DNA of 8,709 bases from CAYPTI01 sp964413525 [NCBI: uncultured bacterium] (GCA_964413525.1 CAYPTI010000044.1:1-8709); one strand, 5' to 3'. Positions 1-6,574 are shown, counted from the first letter of the stretch. Translations and numbers: made by a program. Notes: a model not told the origin generated them from the sequence alone.

Positions 1-470
1 TCGATCCCGAGATGGTCGATTACGGCATTCCCGGCAACGACGACGCCATCCGGGCCCTCGCCCTGTACAGCAAAACCATCGCCGACGCCGTCATCGAGGG
101 CCGGGAAATCCGGGAGAAACGGCTGGCCGAGGAGCAGGCCGCGATCCAGGCCGAAAAGATCGAAGAAGAGGATATCCCCGCCGAAGCGGAAGTCCTCGAG
201 GAAGCCGAGGAACCGGTCGCGGCCGAGGTTGAAACGGACGGCGATTCGGAGGTTGAGGAAGTGGAAGAGGTCGCGGAGGAAGTCGCGGCCGATCAGACGG
301 AGGAAGCCGACTCGGAGGAAGAATCGACCGTCGCGGAGTCCTCCGAAGACGCTGAGGACTCCGACACCGAACAGGAGATCGAACAGGTGGCCGAGGAGGT
401 CGAATCGGCGGGTGACGAGGAGGAAGCCGAGGAAGTCAAAAGCGGTGCCGCCGAGGCTTCCGAAGCCTGA
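1..470 (+). CDS. rpsB: 30S ribosomal protein S2, C-terminal part with long acidic tail (5' end outside window)
   Basis: Component of the small ribosomal subunit; S2 sits on the back of the 30S head-body junction. The gene enters from outside the window; the reading frame begins with the codon at position 3 and stops with TGA at 468-470. The start of the visible part ([18 protein letters not shown], then a short helix ending VIEGR) is the conserved S2 C-terminus, whose IPGNDDAIR segment is diagnostic. In E. coli S2 the protein ends about 15-20 residues after this point. Here about 120 further residues follow. The last 99 contain about 45 Asp/Glu and a single Lys by my count, in Ala/Val/Glu-rich patterns such as VEEVAEEV, with two similar blocks ([13 protein letters not shown] and [14 protein letters not shown]). 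The tail is low-complexity and probably disordered or loosely helical. Such tails occur in some bacteria, but this one is long. The family call is very secure; the role of the tail is unknown. Confidence 0.96.
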   Translation, partial: DPEMVDYGIPGNDDAIRALALYSKTIADAVIEGREIREKRLAEEQAAIQAEKIEEEDIPAEAEVLEEAEEPVAAEVETDGDSEVEEVEEVAEEVAADQTEEADSEEESTVAESSEDAEDSDTEQEIEQVAEEVESAGDEEEAEEVKSGAAEASEA

Positions 471-532
471 GGGTTGCCCGAGACCGATCAGCGACGGACG
501 TCAAAGGAACCACCGGCTGGATATCATGTAAA

Positions 533-542
533 TCGTGCACGA
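533..542. repeat. Perfect 10-bp palindrome in the tsf leader
   Basis: TCGTGCACGA reads the same on both strands and lies 15 nt before the tsf ribosome binding site. It could be a protein-binding half-site pair or a chance event; one such palindrome in a leader of about 100 nt is not statistically striking. Confidence 0.3.
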
Positions 543-556
543 CCGGACGAGATTCT

Positions 557-564
557 TAGGAGGT
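557..564 (+). promoter_or_regulatory. Strong Shine-Dalgarno of tsf, sets the start at 570
   Basis: The sequence TAGGAGGT is a near-complete match to the anti-Shine-Dalgarno complement and lies 5 nt before the ATG at 570-572. It fixes the tsf start, because the upstream in-frame TTG at 474 has no comparable site and would add a non-homologous N-terminus. Confidence 0.85.
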
Positions 565-569
565 ACGCC

Positions 570-1217
570 ATGAGCATTTCAGCACAGGACGTGAAGAAAC
601 TCCGGGAGCAAACCGGAGCCGGCATCCTGGACTGCAAGGAAGCCCTGTCGGAAACCGAAGGAGACATGGACGAAGCGGAGGAGTATCTGCGGGAGATGGG
701 GATCGAGTCGGCCGAACAGAAAGCCGGCCAGACCGCCGAAGGCGTGGTCGGCTCCTACATTCACGGGAACGGCCGGATCGGGGTGCTGGTGGAAGTTAAC
801 TGCGAGACCGATTTCGTGGCCAACACCGACAACTTCCGTCAGTTCGTGGACGAAGTGTCCATGCAGATCGCCGCTCAGAATCCCCGCTACGTCTCCCGGG
901 AGGACGTGCCGGGGGAGGTTCTCGAACGGGAGAAGGAGATCATCGAAAAGCAGTTTGAGGACGAAGACAAACCGGAGCACGTCCTTGAGGACATCATCGA
1001 AGGGAAGCTGGAGTCCGGATTTTTCGAACGGGAGGTCCTGCTGGATCAGCCCTACATCCGGGATGACGACATGACGGTGGAAGAGTTGCTCAACGAGACG
1101 GTGGCCGACCTGGATGAGAACATCAACATCCGGCGGTTCGAGCGCTACGAAGTCGGCGAAGGAATTGACGTGGAAGAGGAGGATTTCGCCCGGGAAGTGG
1201 CGGAAGAAATTTCCTGA
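570..1217 (+). CDS. tsf: Elongation factor Ts (short form)
   Basis: EF-Ts is the cytoplasmic nucleotide exchange factor that releases GDP from EF-Tu during translation elongation. The protein has 215 residues, close to the short family form (about 200) rather than the 283 of E. coli. The N-terminal UBA-like domain (about 1-50) contains TGAGILDCKEAL at 15-26, and the EF-Tu contact motif TDFVAN is at 80-85. The C-terminal core carries REDVPGEV at 110-117, EGKLE at 144-148 and RRFERYEVGEGI at 188-199, all standard for short EF-Ts. It follows rpsB, as in most bacteria. Oddities: it is very acidic, with about 60 Asp/Glu against 21 Lys/Arg by my count. The usually basic linker after the UBA domain (KKAxRxAAEG type) reads QKAGQTAEG, one residue shorter and less basic. 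The ATG was chosen for its excellent ribosome binding site. Confidence 0.97.
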   Translation: MSISAQDVKKLREQTGAGILDCKEALSETEGDMDEAEEYLREMGIESAEQKAGQTAEGVVGSYIHGNGRIGVLVEVNCETDFVANTDNFRQFVDEVSMQIAAQNPRYVSREDVPGEVLEREKEIIEKQFEDEDKPEHVLEDIIEGKLESGFFEREVLLDQPYIRDDDMTVEELLNETVADLDENINIRRFERYEVGEGIDVEEEDFAREVAEEIS

Positions 1218-1218
1218 C

Positions 1219-1956
1219 ATGAGTGACGCCGACCCGCCGGACGGGCTTCGCTACCGCCGCGTTGTCGTGAAGATGAGCGGCGAGGCCCTCCAGGGAGACA
1301 AGGCCTTCGGGATTTCGACTCCCGTATGTCGATCCCTGGCCGGTCAGCTGGCCGAGATCGACCGGATGGGTGCCCAGGTGACGGTCGTGATCGGCGGTGG
1401 CAACATCTTCCGGGGTCTGGAAGTCAGCAAGCAGGGCATGGATCGGGCCAGCGCCGATTACATGGGGATGCTTGCCACGGTGATGAACGGTCTCGCCCTC
1501 CAGGATGCGCTTGAGAAGGAGGGGAGAACCCCCCGGCTCTACAGTGCTCTGGAAATGATGGAGATCGCTGAAACCTTCACCCGATCCCGTGCGGTTCATC
1601 ACCTGGAACGGGATGGAATCGTTATTGCCGTGGCCGGGACCGGAAGTCCCTACTTTACGACCGACACGGCGGCCGCCCTCCGAGCCCTGGAGATCGGGGC
1701 GGAGATCATCTTCAAGGCGACCAAGGTCGACGGAGTGTACGACAGCGACCCGGAGACGAACGACGGGGCGACCAAGTTTGATCGCCTCTCCTTCATGGAT
1801 GTGTTGAACCGGGAGTTGCGGGTGATGGATTCCACGGCAACCTCCCTCTGCATGGAAAACGATATGCCGATCCTTGTGTTTAACATCAAGCAAACCGGCA
1901 ACCTGATGCGGGCCATCGAGGGCGATTCCATCGGTACCCTGATCCATGGAGGCTAG
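1219..1956 (+). CDS. pyrH: UMP kinase (uridylate kinase)
   Basis: It phosphorylates UMP to UDP with ATP in the cytoplasm, the committed step to UTP and CTP; the bacterial enzyme is a hexamer of the amino-acid-kinase fold, commonly regulated by GTP and UTP. The protein has 245 residues, about the usual 235-245. Motifs run in order: KMSGEAL at 18-24 (phosphate-binding loop), GGGNIFRG at 59-66, the substrate segment around DYMGMLATVMN at 80-90, GTGSPYFTTDTAA at 140-152, and the nucleotide-binding KATKVDGVYDSDP at 166-178. The ATG lies one base after the tsf stop, so translation is probably coupled to tsf; the preceding Shine-Dalgarno is weak. A longer upstream reading in this frame overlaps tsf and lacks homology. 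CTP made from its product is the co-substrate of CdsA, encoded two genes downstream. Nothing looks missing. Confidence 0.98.
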   Translation: MSDADPPDGLRYRRVVVKMSGEALQGDKAFGISTPVCRSLAGQLAEIDRMGAQVTVVIGGGNIFRGLEVSKQGMDRASADYMGMLATVMNGLALQDALEKEGRTPRLYSALEMMEIAETFTRSRAVHHLERDGIVIAVAGTGSPYFTTDTAAALRALEIGAEIIFKATKVDGVYDSDPETNDGATKFDRLSFMDVLNRELRVMDSTATSLCMENDMPILVFNIKQTGNLMRAIEGDSIGTLIHGG

Positions 1957-1961
1957 GAATT

Positions 1962-2519
1962 ATGCTTGAGGACACGTTCGACAGGGCACGGGAGGAGATG
2001 GGCAAGGCGGTCAAATCCGTGGTGGAGAATTACAATTCGGTCCGGACCGGACGCGCTTCCACCGCCCTGGTGGAGGGGATCACGGCGGATTACTACGGTA
2101 CCCCCACCCCGATCAATCAGCTGGCCAAAATTCAGGTCCCGGACGCCAAACAAATTCTGATCGAACCCTACGATCCCGATTCCACCCCCGCGATCGAGAA
2201 GGGCATCATGGAGTCGGACCTCGGGTTGACCCCGAACAGCGACGGAAACGTGATTCGGATCAACATCCCCGACCTCACCGAGGAACGCCGCAAGGAGCTG
2301 TCTCAGGTTGTGAATGAGTACGCCGAGGAGGGCAAGATCGCGATCCGGAAAATTCGCCGGGAAGCCCGCGATGAGGTCGATCTCCTGGAAGAGGAAGGCG
2401 AGATTTCCGAGGACGACGCCCACCGGGCCCGCAAACGGGTCCAGGAACTCACCGACGAACACGAGGAAAAAATCGAACAGCTCACCGAGAAAAAAATTGA
2501 CGAGATTATGACGGTGTAG
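1962..2519 (+). CDS. frr: Ribosome recycling factor
   Basis: RRF splits the post-termination ribosome together with EF-G, freeing it for a new round of initiation. The length is 185 residues, exactly typical. The long three-helix domain I is visible at both ends, including the conserved VRTGRAS at 27-33 and KIAIRKIRREARDEV at 125-139, where basic residues contact 23S rRNA. The small domain II holds YYGTPTPINQLA at 44-55. The ATG sits 5 nt after the pyrH stop, with GGAGG at 1948-1952 inside the pyrH 3' end as its ribosome binding site. The protein is acidic overall (about 43 Asp/Glu to 26 Lys/Arg by my count), especially in the loop-rich stretch 140-152, while the RNA-binding arginines are kept. 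The pyrH-frr pairing is nearly universal in bacteria. Confidence 0.98.
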   Translation: MLEDTFDRAREEMGKAVKSVVENYNSVRTGRASTALVEGITADYYGTPTPINQLAKIQVPDAKQILIEPYDPDSTPAIEKGIMESDLGLTPNSDGNVIRINIPDLTEERRKELSQVVNEYAEEGKIAIRKIRREARDEVDLLEEEGEISEDDAHRARKRVQELTDEHEEKIEQLTEKKIDEIMTV

Positions 2520-3299
2520 ATGATGCCGACGTACGAACCGGCTCTCCGGAGGAGAATGGAACGAGCCAAACAACAGGGCGAATTGCCCGAGCACGTGGCC
2601 ATCATTATGGACGGGAACGGTCGCTGGTCCGAGCGCGAGGGGGTTCCGCTTGCGGACGGTCACCGGGAGGGCATCCACAGTGCCCGGGCCGTGGCCGACC
2701 TGTGCGGTGAACTTGAGGAGATTTCCCTTCTCAGTCTGTTTGCCTTCAGCACCGAAAACTGGGGCCGTCCGGCCTCGGAAATCGAAACCCTCATGAAGCT
2801 GCTGAAGGAGTTTCTTGACGAGGAACTCCCCCGGATGCAGGAACAGGGGATCCGGTTCGAGGTCATCGGTACCCTCGATCCCTTTCCGGACGACGTTTGT
2901 GAGAAGGTGAACCGGTGTCGGAACGCCACCCGGGACAATCGTTCGTTTCAACTGAACCTGGCTCTCAATTACGGGGGCCGGTGCGACGTCACCCGGGCGG
3001 TCCGGTCGATTGCTCGGCGGATTCGGGAGGGAACGCTGGATCCGGAAGACATCGATGAGGACGTACTTTCCCGAAGCCTGGACACCGCCGGGCTCCCGGA
3101 TCCGGACCTGTTGATTCGAACCAGCGGCGAACGGCGGTTGTCCAACTTTATGCTCTGGCAGCTCGCCTACACCGAAATTGTGTTTTCGGAGGTCCTCTGG
3201 CCGGATTTTCGGGAGGAAGAATTCCTCGCTGCGGTCGAAGACTACCAGCACCGCGACCGGCGGTTCGGGAAACGCCCCCGTGCGAAAGTCAGCCGTTGA
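2520..3299 (+). CDS. uppS: Undecaprenyl-diphosphate synthase (cis-prenyltransferase)
   Basis: It condenses farnesyl diphosphate with isopentenyl diphosphate units in cis to make undecaprenyl diphosphate, the lipid carrier for peptidoglycan and surface polysaccharides; it acts in the cytoplasm at the membrane. From the first ATG the protein has 259 residues, near the usual 240-260. Motifs: IIMDGNGRW at 28-36 with catalytic Asp31, GHREG at 47-51, FSTENW at 76-81, the diphosphate-binding block PDLLIRTSGERRLSNF at 195-210, LWQLAYTE at 212-219, WPDF at 227-230 and RRFG at 247-250. The first ATG abuts the frr stop (TAG-ATG) and has no Shine-Dalgarno, so it would depend on coupling. A second in-frame ATG at 2556 follows GGAGGAG directly and would give 247 residues with all motifs retained. 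It uses isoprenoid precursors whose synthesis involves Dxr and IspG from the same cluster. Confidence 0.97.
   Translation: MMPTYEPALRRRMERAKQQGELPEHVAIIMDGNGRWSEREGVPLADGHREGIHSARAVADLCGELEEISLLSLFAFSTENWGRPASEIETLMKLLKEFLDEELPRMQEQGIRFEVIGTLDPFPDDVCEKVNRCRNATRDNRSFQLNLALNYGGRCDVTRAVRSIARRIREGTLDPEDIDEDVLSRSLDTAGLPDPDLLIRTSGERRLSNFMLWQLAYTEIVFSEVLWPDFREEEFLAAVEDYQHRDRRFGKRPRAKVSR
2548..2554 (+). promoter_or_regulatory. Shine-Dalgarno-like GGAGGAG before an alternative uppS start
   Basis: GGAGGAG lies one base before the in-frame ATG at 2556-2558, giving only 3 nt between the GGAGG core and the codon, which is shorter than the usual optimum. It raises the possibility that uppS starts at codon 13 rather than at the ATG abutting the frr stop. 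Family alignment cannot decide, because UppS N-termini before the IMDGNGRW motif vary in length. Confidence 0.4.
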
Positions 3300-4078
3300 T
3301 CCGCTGGGTTACGGCCCTCGTGCTTCTGGGTCTTATCCTGGGGGCTCTGTACCTCGGGGGCGGGTGGTGGCTCGGGTTCGTGGCCGGGTTTCTGGCGGTG
3401 GCTGGCCTGGAATGGGGCCGAATGGGGGAATCCCAGCCGCTGCTGGTCTCCGTCGTGATTTTGCTCGGGTTTGGGCTCCTCGTGATTCGACCGGTATCGG
3501 ATCCACTCTACATTGTTGCGCTTCTGGCCGGGCTGATGCTGGTCCCCCTTGTTCCGTTGATCCTGTCCCAGGATCCCTTTCGAGTCCGGGACTGGATCTG
3601 GATTGGAACCGGGCTTCTCTGGTTGTCCGTTCCCGCGGCTCTGCTGTTTCAGCTTCGGGAAGAAGCGGGTGTGGTGCTGTTGATCGTGATGCTTGCCGCG
3701 ACGGCGTTCCAGGACACGGTGGCCCTGTACATCGGTCAGTGGTTCGGTGAACCGGGCACCCTGTGTCCGGGGTTGAGTCCCAACAAATCCCGGGCCGGAG
3801 GGGTGGCGAACGTCATCGGGGCGATCGGGTGTTTCGTCATCGGTGCCTGGTGGGTCGGAGGAGAGGTCTCAACCTACGTTTTCGTGGGACTGCTTATCGG
3901 AATTTCGGGTCAGCTTGGCGATCTGTTGCTTTCCGCTTTAAAACGACGGGTCCAGCTCGACGATTCGGGGGGGTTCCTGCCCGGCCACGGCGGGGTGCTG
4001 GATCGGGCCGACGGTTTGCTTGCCAACAGCGTGGTCTTTTTTCTTCTCCTTCCGCTCCTCGATCAGGGTCTGTTATGA
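3296..4078 (+). CDS. cdsA: Phosphatidate cytidylyltransferase (CDP-diacylglycerol synthase), divergent
   Basis: It makes CDP-diacylglycerol from phosphatidic acid and CTP, the branch point of bacterial phospholipid synthesis, in the cytoplasmic membrane. The protein has 260 residues, mostly hydrophobic, with about seven or eight predicted membrane helices by eye. The family signature is clear at 213-239: SALKR, then DDSGGFLPGHGG, then DRAD. An earlier GDL at 208-210 and SPNK at 161-164 also fit. Deviations: the lysine normally preceding the conserved Asp (KDSG in E. coli) is Asp222; the DTGAY-like motif is DTVALY at 140-145; and the SPxKTxxG loop is SPNKSRAG. The start is a TTG whose last bases overlap the uppS stop (TTGA), with no good Shine-Dalgarno, implying coupling. 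An internal GTG at 3320 would clip the first helix. It fits the usual uppS-cdsA-dxr order. The family is secure; activity is assumed. Confidence 0.93.
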   Translation: MIRWVTALVLLGLILGALYLGGGWWLGFVAGFLAVAGLEWGRMGESQPLLVSVVILLGFGLLVIRPVSDPLYIVALLAGLMLVPLVPLILSQDPFRVRDWIWIGTGLLWLSVPAALLFQLREEAGVVLLIVMLAATAFQDTVALYIGQWFGEPGTLCPGLSPNKSRAGGVANVIGAIGCFVIGAWWVGGEVSTYVFVGLLIGISGQLGDLLLSALKRRVQLDDSGGFLPGHGGVLDRADGLLANSVVFFLLLPLLDQGLL

Positions 4079-4088
4079 GGCTGCGCCG

Positions 4089-5246
4089 ATGACTCGACGG
4101 ATTGCCGTCCTGGGTTCCACGGGCTCGATCGGGACCCAGACCCTGGAGGTGCTTTCGTCGGCTCCGGAGAGCTTCGACGTGGTGGGGTTGAGTGCCAGAA
4201 CGTCGACCGATCTGCTTCGAGACCAGGCCCGCGAATGGGAACCGGAGCTCGTGGTTCTCACCGACCCGGAGGCCCCCGCGGAGGAATTTCCCTGTCCGGT
4301 GGTCCGGGGGGAAGATGGATGGTCGGACATTCTCCGGCGGGACCTGGACGTGATGGTCCTGTCCATCGTGGGAGCGGCCGGCCTCCAGCCCTGCCTGGAA
4401 GCCATTGAGCGGGGAGTGGACGTGGCTATCGCCACCAAGGAGGTGCTGGTCATGGCGGGGGAAGTGGTGACCCGGAGGCTGGAGGGGTCCGGGGCCCGTC
4501 TGGTGCCGGTTGATTCGGAGCACAACGCCATTTTTCAGCTGTTGCGTGGCGAGCCGTTGTCCACCGTCCGGAAGGTGTATCTTACGGCCTCCGGCGGTCC
4601 CTTCCGGGACCGTACCCGGGACGAATTGAAGGACGTCACCCCGGAGGAGGCGACGGCTCACCCGAACTGGTCCATGGGGAAGAAAATATCGATCGATTCG
4701 GCAACCATGATGAACAAGGGACTGGAGCTTATCGAGGCCCGATACCTGTTTGATCTCGAACCGGACCAGGTGGACGCCCTCATTCATCGTCAGTCCGTGG
4801 TCCACGGTCTGGTAGAATACCGGGACCACTCGGTCATGGCTCAGTGCGGAACCCACGACATGAAACTGGCCATTCAGAACGCCCTGTTTACGCCGGAGCG
4901 TCCGGAAGCCCTGGTGGAGCGGCTGCCGTTCAAATCAGGGACGACGTGGGACTTTGAGCCCGTGGACCGAAGCCGGTACCCGGCCTTCCGGCTCGCCGAA
5001 CAGGCCATGGAGCGGGGGGGGACCGCTCCGGCGGTTCTTAACGCGGCCAACGAGGAGGCCGTGGCTCTGTTTCTGGCCGGGGAGACGACGTTTCTAACCA
5101 TTTCTCGACTGGTTCGCCACGCCCTTGAAACCGTGGACTCCGTTGCGGGTCCCGATCTCGACGACATCTTTGAAGCCGACCGTCGTGCCAGACAGGCTGT
5201 TCGGGATACGGTCGGAACCACACTCAGGGAGGCAAAATCATCGTAA
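4089..5246 (+). CDS. dxr: 1-deoxy-D-xylulose 5-phosphate reductoisomerase
   Basis: Second enzyme of the MEP pathway: it isomerises and reduces DXP to 2-C-methyl-D-erythritol 4-phosphate with NADPH and a divalent metal, in the cytoplasm. The protein has 385 residues, typical. The NADPH-binding GSTGSIG is at 9-15. Metal ligands by homology to E. coli are Asp142, Glu144 (VDSEHNAIFQ) and Glu213; substrate-binding residues Ser168 (ASGGPFR), His191 (HPNWSMG), Ser204, Asn209 and Lys210 (SATMMNKGLE) are all present. Deviations: the usual ANKESLV reads ATKEVLV at 115-121, and the usual AQLGxPDM reads AQCGTHDM at 251-258. A G8 run at 5014-5021 encodes part of ERGGT. The ATG has GAGG (4077-4080) 8 nt upstream and is 10 nt after the cdsA stop. 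It works in the same pathway as ispG downstream and indirectly feeds uppS. Confidence 0.97.
   Translation: MTRRIAVLGSTGSIGTQTLEVLSSAPESFDVVGLSARTSTDLLRDQAREWEPELVVLTDPEAPAEEFPCPVVRGEDGWSDILRRDLDVMVLSIVGAAGLQPCLEAIERGVDVAIATKEVLVMAGEVVTRRLEGSGARLVPVDSEHNAIFQLLRGEPLSTVRKVYLTASGGPFRDRTRDELKDVTPEEATAHPNWSMGKKISIDSATMMNKGLELIEARYLFDLEPDQVDALIHRQSVVHGLVEYRDHSVMAQCGTHDMKLAIQNALFTPERPEALVERLPFKSGTTWDFEPVDRSRYPAFRLAEQAMERGGTAPAVLNAANEEAVALFLAGETTFLTISRLVRHALETVDSVAGPDLDDIFEADRRARQAVRDTVGTTLREAKSS
5227..5232 (+). promoter_or_regulatory. Strong Shine-Dalgarno before rseP with no standard start codon at the right distance
   Basis: GGGAGG lies inside the dxr 3' end. In the rseP frame the codons that follow at 4 and 7 nt are ATC (5237-5239) and ATC (5240-5242). 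The first conventional starts, TTG at 5255 and ATG at 5261, are 22 and 28 nt away, too far for this site. Either the site is incidental, or rseP initiates on a rare ATC codon, or a base differs from the true sequence. Confidence 0.5.
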
Positions 5247-5254
5247 TCGAATGG

Positions 5255-6574
5255 TTGATCATGATTCTCGGCGTAGCCTTCGTGTTCGGCGCCGTGGTGC
5301 TCATTCACGAACTGGGCCATTTTATCGTGGCCAAATGGCAGGATGTGGAGGTCGAAGCCTTTGCGATCGGGTTCGGGCCGCCCGTGGTCTCGGTGCCCTA
5401 CGGAGAAACCGAATACCGGATCTGCTGGCTGCCCCTCGGGGGATACGTGAAGATGGCCGGGGAAGACCCTTCGGAGGCCGGGGATGACCCCCGCTCCTTT
5501 TACAACAAGTCCGTTGGTTCCCGGATCCTGATTCTCCTGGCGGGAGGGGTGTTCAACCTTCTGCTCGGGTACATGCTGTACGTGCCGTACGGGATGATTC
5601 AGGGAGAGGAGGTCATCCCGCCCGAAGTGGGGTATGTCTCGGCGGACGCGCCCGCGAACGGAGTCCTGGAGGTGGGGGACCGGATCCTCACCCTGAACGG
5701 TGAACCGATCAAAACTTACCAGGAATTTCAGATGAACAACGAACTGCTTGGGGACCAGGAGCGCGTGCTCGAAATTGAACGGGACGGGGAACGACGGACG
5801 GTTGAAATCGAACCGAAACGCATCGTCCGGGAACAATTCCGCCAACCCAGTTACATCATCGGGATCCAGCCATTGATCGAACCCCGGGTTTCCCGGGTTC
5901 TTCCGGACGGACTGGCCGCTCAGGCGGGGTTTCAGCCCGGCGACGTGATCCGGAGCGCCGGAGGCGAATCGATCCGGAGCTGGCCCGAATTCATGATGCT
6001 CCTCCAGCAACAGGAGGGAGACATCCCGATCGAGGTTCAGCGCGACGATGAACGGATCCCCCTGACCCTATCCGTACCCGAGGACCTCGAGGAGGCTCCT
6101 CCGCTGGGCATCGCCCCGGACGTCCCCGTGCGGACCTTCGGATTTTTTGAATCCTTTGGGTGGGCGGGTCGCCGTACGATGCAGGACATCGTGTTGATGT
6201 ACGAAGCCGTGGCCGGCCTCCTCGGTCAGACCCTGGCTCCCGAATCCCTGGCCGGACCCATCGGGATATTCCAGATGACGGGCCAGATGGCCGCACTGGG
6301 CATCGCTCCGCTGATCCGGTTCACGGCCTTCTTCTCGATCAACCTGGGGATCCTCAACCTGCTTCCTATCCCGATCCTGGACGGAGGCCACATCCTGCTC
6401 TCGCTGCCGGAACTTTTCACGGGGAAACCGTTGCCGGAGCGGGTCATCGGGATGGTGAATTACATCGGGCTCTTTTTGTTGTTGACCATGTTGATTTTTG
6501 TAACATACATAGATCTCAGACGATTTGAGACCCTGCGAGAATGGATCAATATGGTCCCCGGATTAGGGGGGTAG
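5255..6574 (+). CDS. rseP: Site-2 intramembrane zinc metalloprotease RseP, two PDZ domains
   Basis: RseP cleaves membrane-spanning substrates inside the cytoplasmic membrane, in E. coli the anti-sigma factor RseA after DegS, and signal-peptide remnants. From the TTG at 5255 the protein has 439 residues; E. coli RseP has 450. The zinc motif HELGH is at 18-22 in the first membrane helix, GFGP lies near 39-42, and LPLGGYVKM follows at about 59-67. Two PDZ domains lie at about 124-188 and 206-275. LAGPIGI is near 332-338, and the third active-site motif NLLPIPILDGGH is at about 368-379; a last helix lies at about 400-418. The start is uncertain: choices are TTG 5255, ATG 5261, or an upstream ATC at 5237/5240 that matches the strong ribosome binding site and would place the zinc motif near E. 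coli's position. It follows dxr in the common order. No RseA or DegS homologue is in the window. Confidence 0.96.
   Translation: MIMILGVAFVFGAVVLIHELGHFIVAKWQDVEVEAFAIGFGPPVVSVPYGETEYRICWLPLGGYVKMAGEDPSEAGDDPRSFYNKSVGSRILILLAGGVFNLLLGYMLYVPYGMIQGEEVIPPEVGYVSADAPANGVLEVGDRILTLNGEPIKTYQEFQMNNELLGDQERVLEIERDGERRTVEIEPKRIVREQFRQPSYIIGIQPLIEPRVSRVLPDGLAAQAGFQPGDVIRSAGGESIRSWPEFMMLLQQQEGDIPIEVQRDDERIPLTLSVPEDLEEAPPLGIAPDVPVRTFGFFESFGWAGRRTMQDIVLMYEAVAGLLGQTLAPESLAGPIGIFQMTGQMAALGIAPLIRFTAFFSINLGILNLLPIPILDGGHILLSLPELFTGKPLPERVIGMVNYIGLFLLLTMLIFVTYIDLRRFETLREWINMVPGLGG

Larger units (their letters stand above)
471..569 (+). other. rpsB-tsf intergenic leader
   Basis: This gap of about 99 nt separates rpsB from tsf. 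I see no intrinsic terminator: there is no GC-rich hairpin followed by a T run, so read-through from rpsB is expected. It holds the strong tsf ribosome binding site near its 3' end and a perfect 10-bp palindrome, TCGTGCACGA, at 533-542. No convincing sigma70-type promoter is visible. An in-frame TTG at 474 could in principle extend tsf upstream, but the added 32 residues look nothing like an EF-Ts N-terminus. Confidence 0.6.

Noticed and set aside
229-531. Arg/Lys-rich plus-strand frame inside the rpsB tail
   Set aside because: It is the +1 shadow of the GAG/GAA-rich acidic tail; basic low complexity arises automatically from reading those codons out of frame.
474-569. Upstream TTG-initiated extension of tsf
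   Set aside because: The extra 32 residues do not resemble EF-Ts, and the ATG at 570 has a near-perfect ribosome binding site.
1114-1218. Upstream extension of pyrH into tsf
   Set aside because: It would overlap tsf by over 100 nt with non-homologous residues; the ATG at 1219, one base after the tsf stop, matches the family N-terminus.
1953-3251. Minus-strand open frame of 432 codons opposite frr and uppS
   Set aside because: Both genes on the plus strand are unambiguous by motif; the antisense translation has no family features and stays open only because of codon bias.
3894-4856. Minus-strand open frame of 320 codons opposite cdsA and dxr
   Set aside because: Antisense shadow across two secure genes; His/Arg/Pro-rich composition without domain character.
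4874-6010. Minus-strand open frame of 378 codons spanning dxr and rseP
   Set aside because: It crosses the junction of two well-supported plus-strand genes and shows no homology-like motifs.
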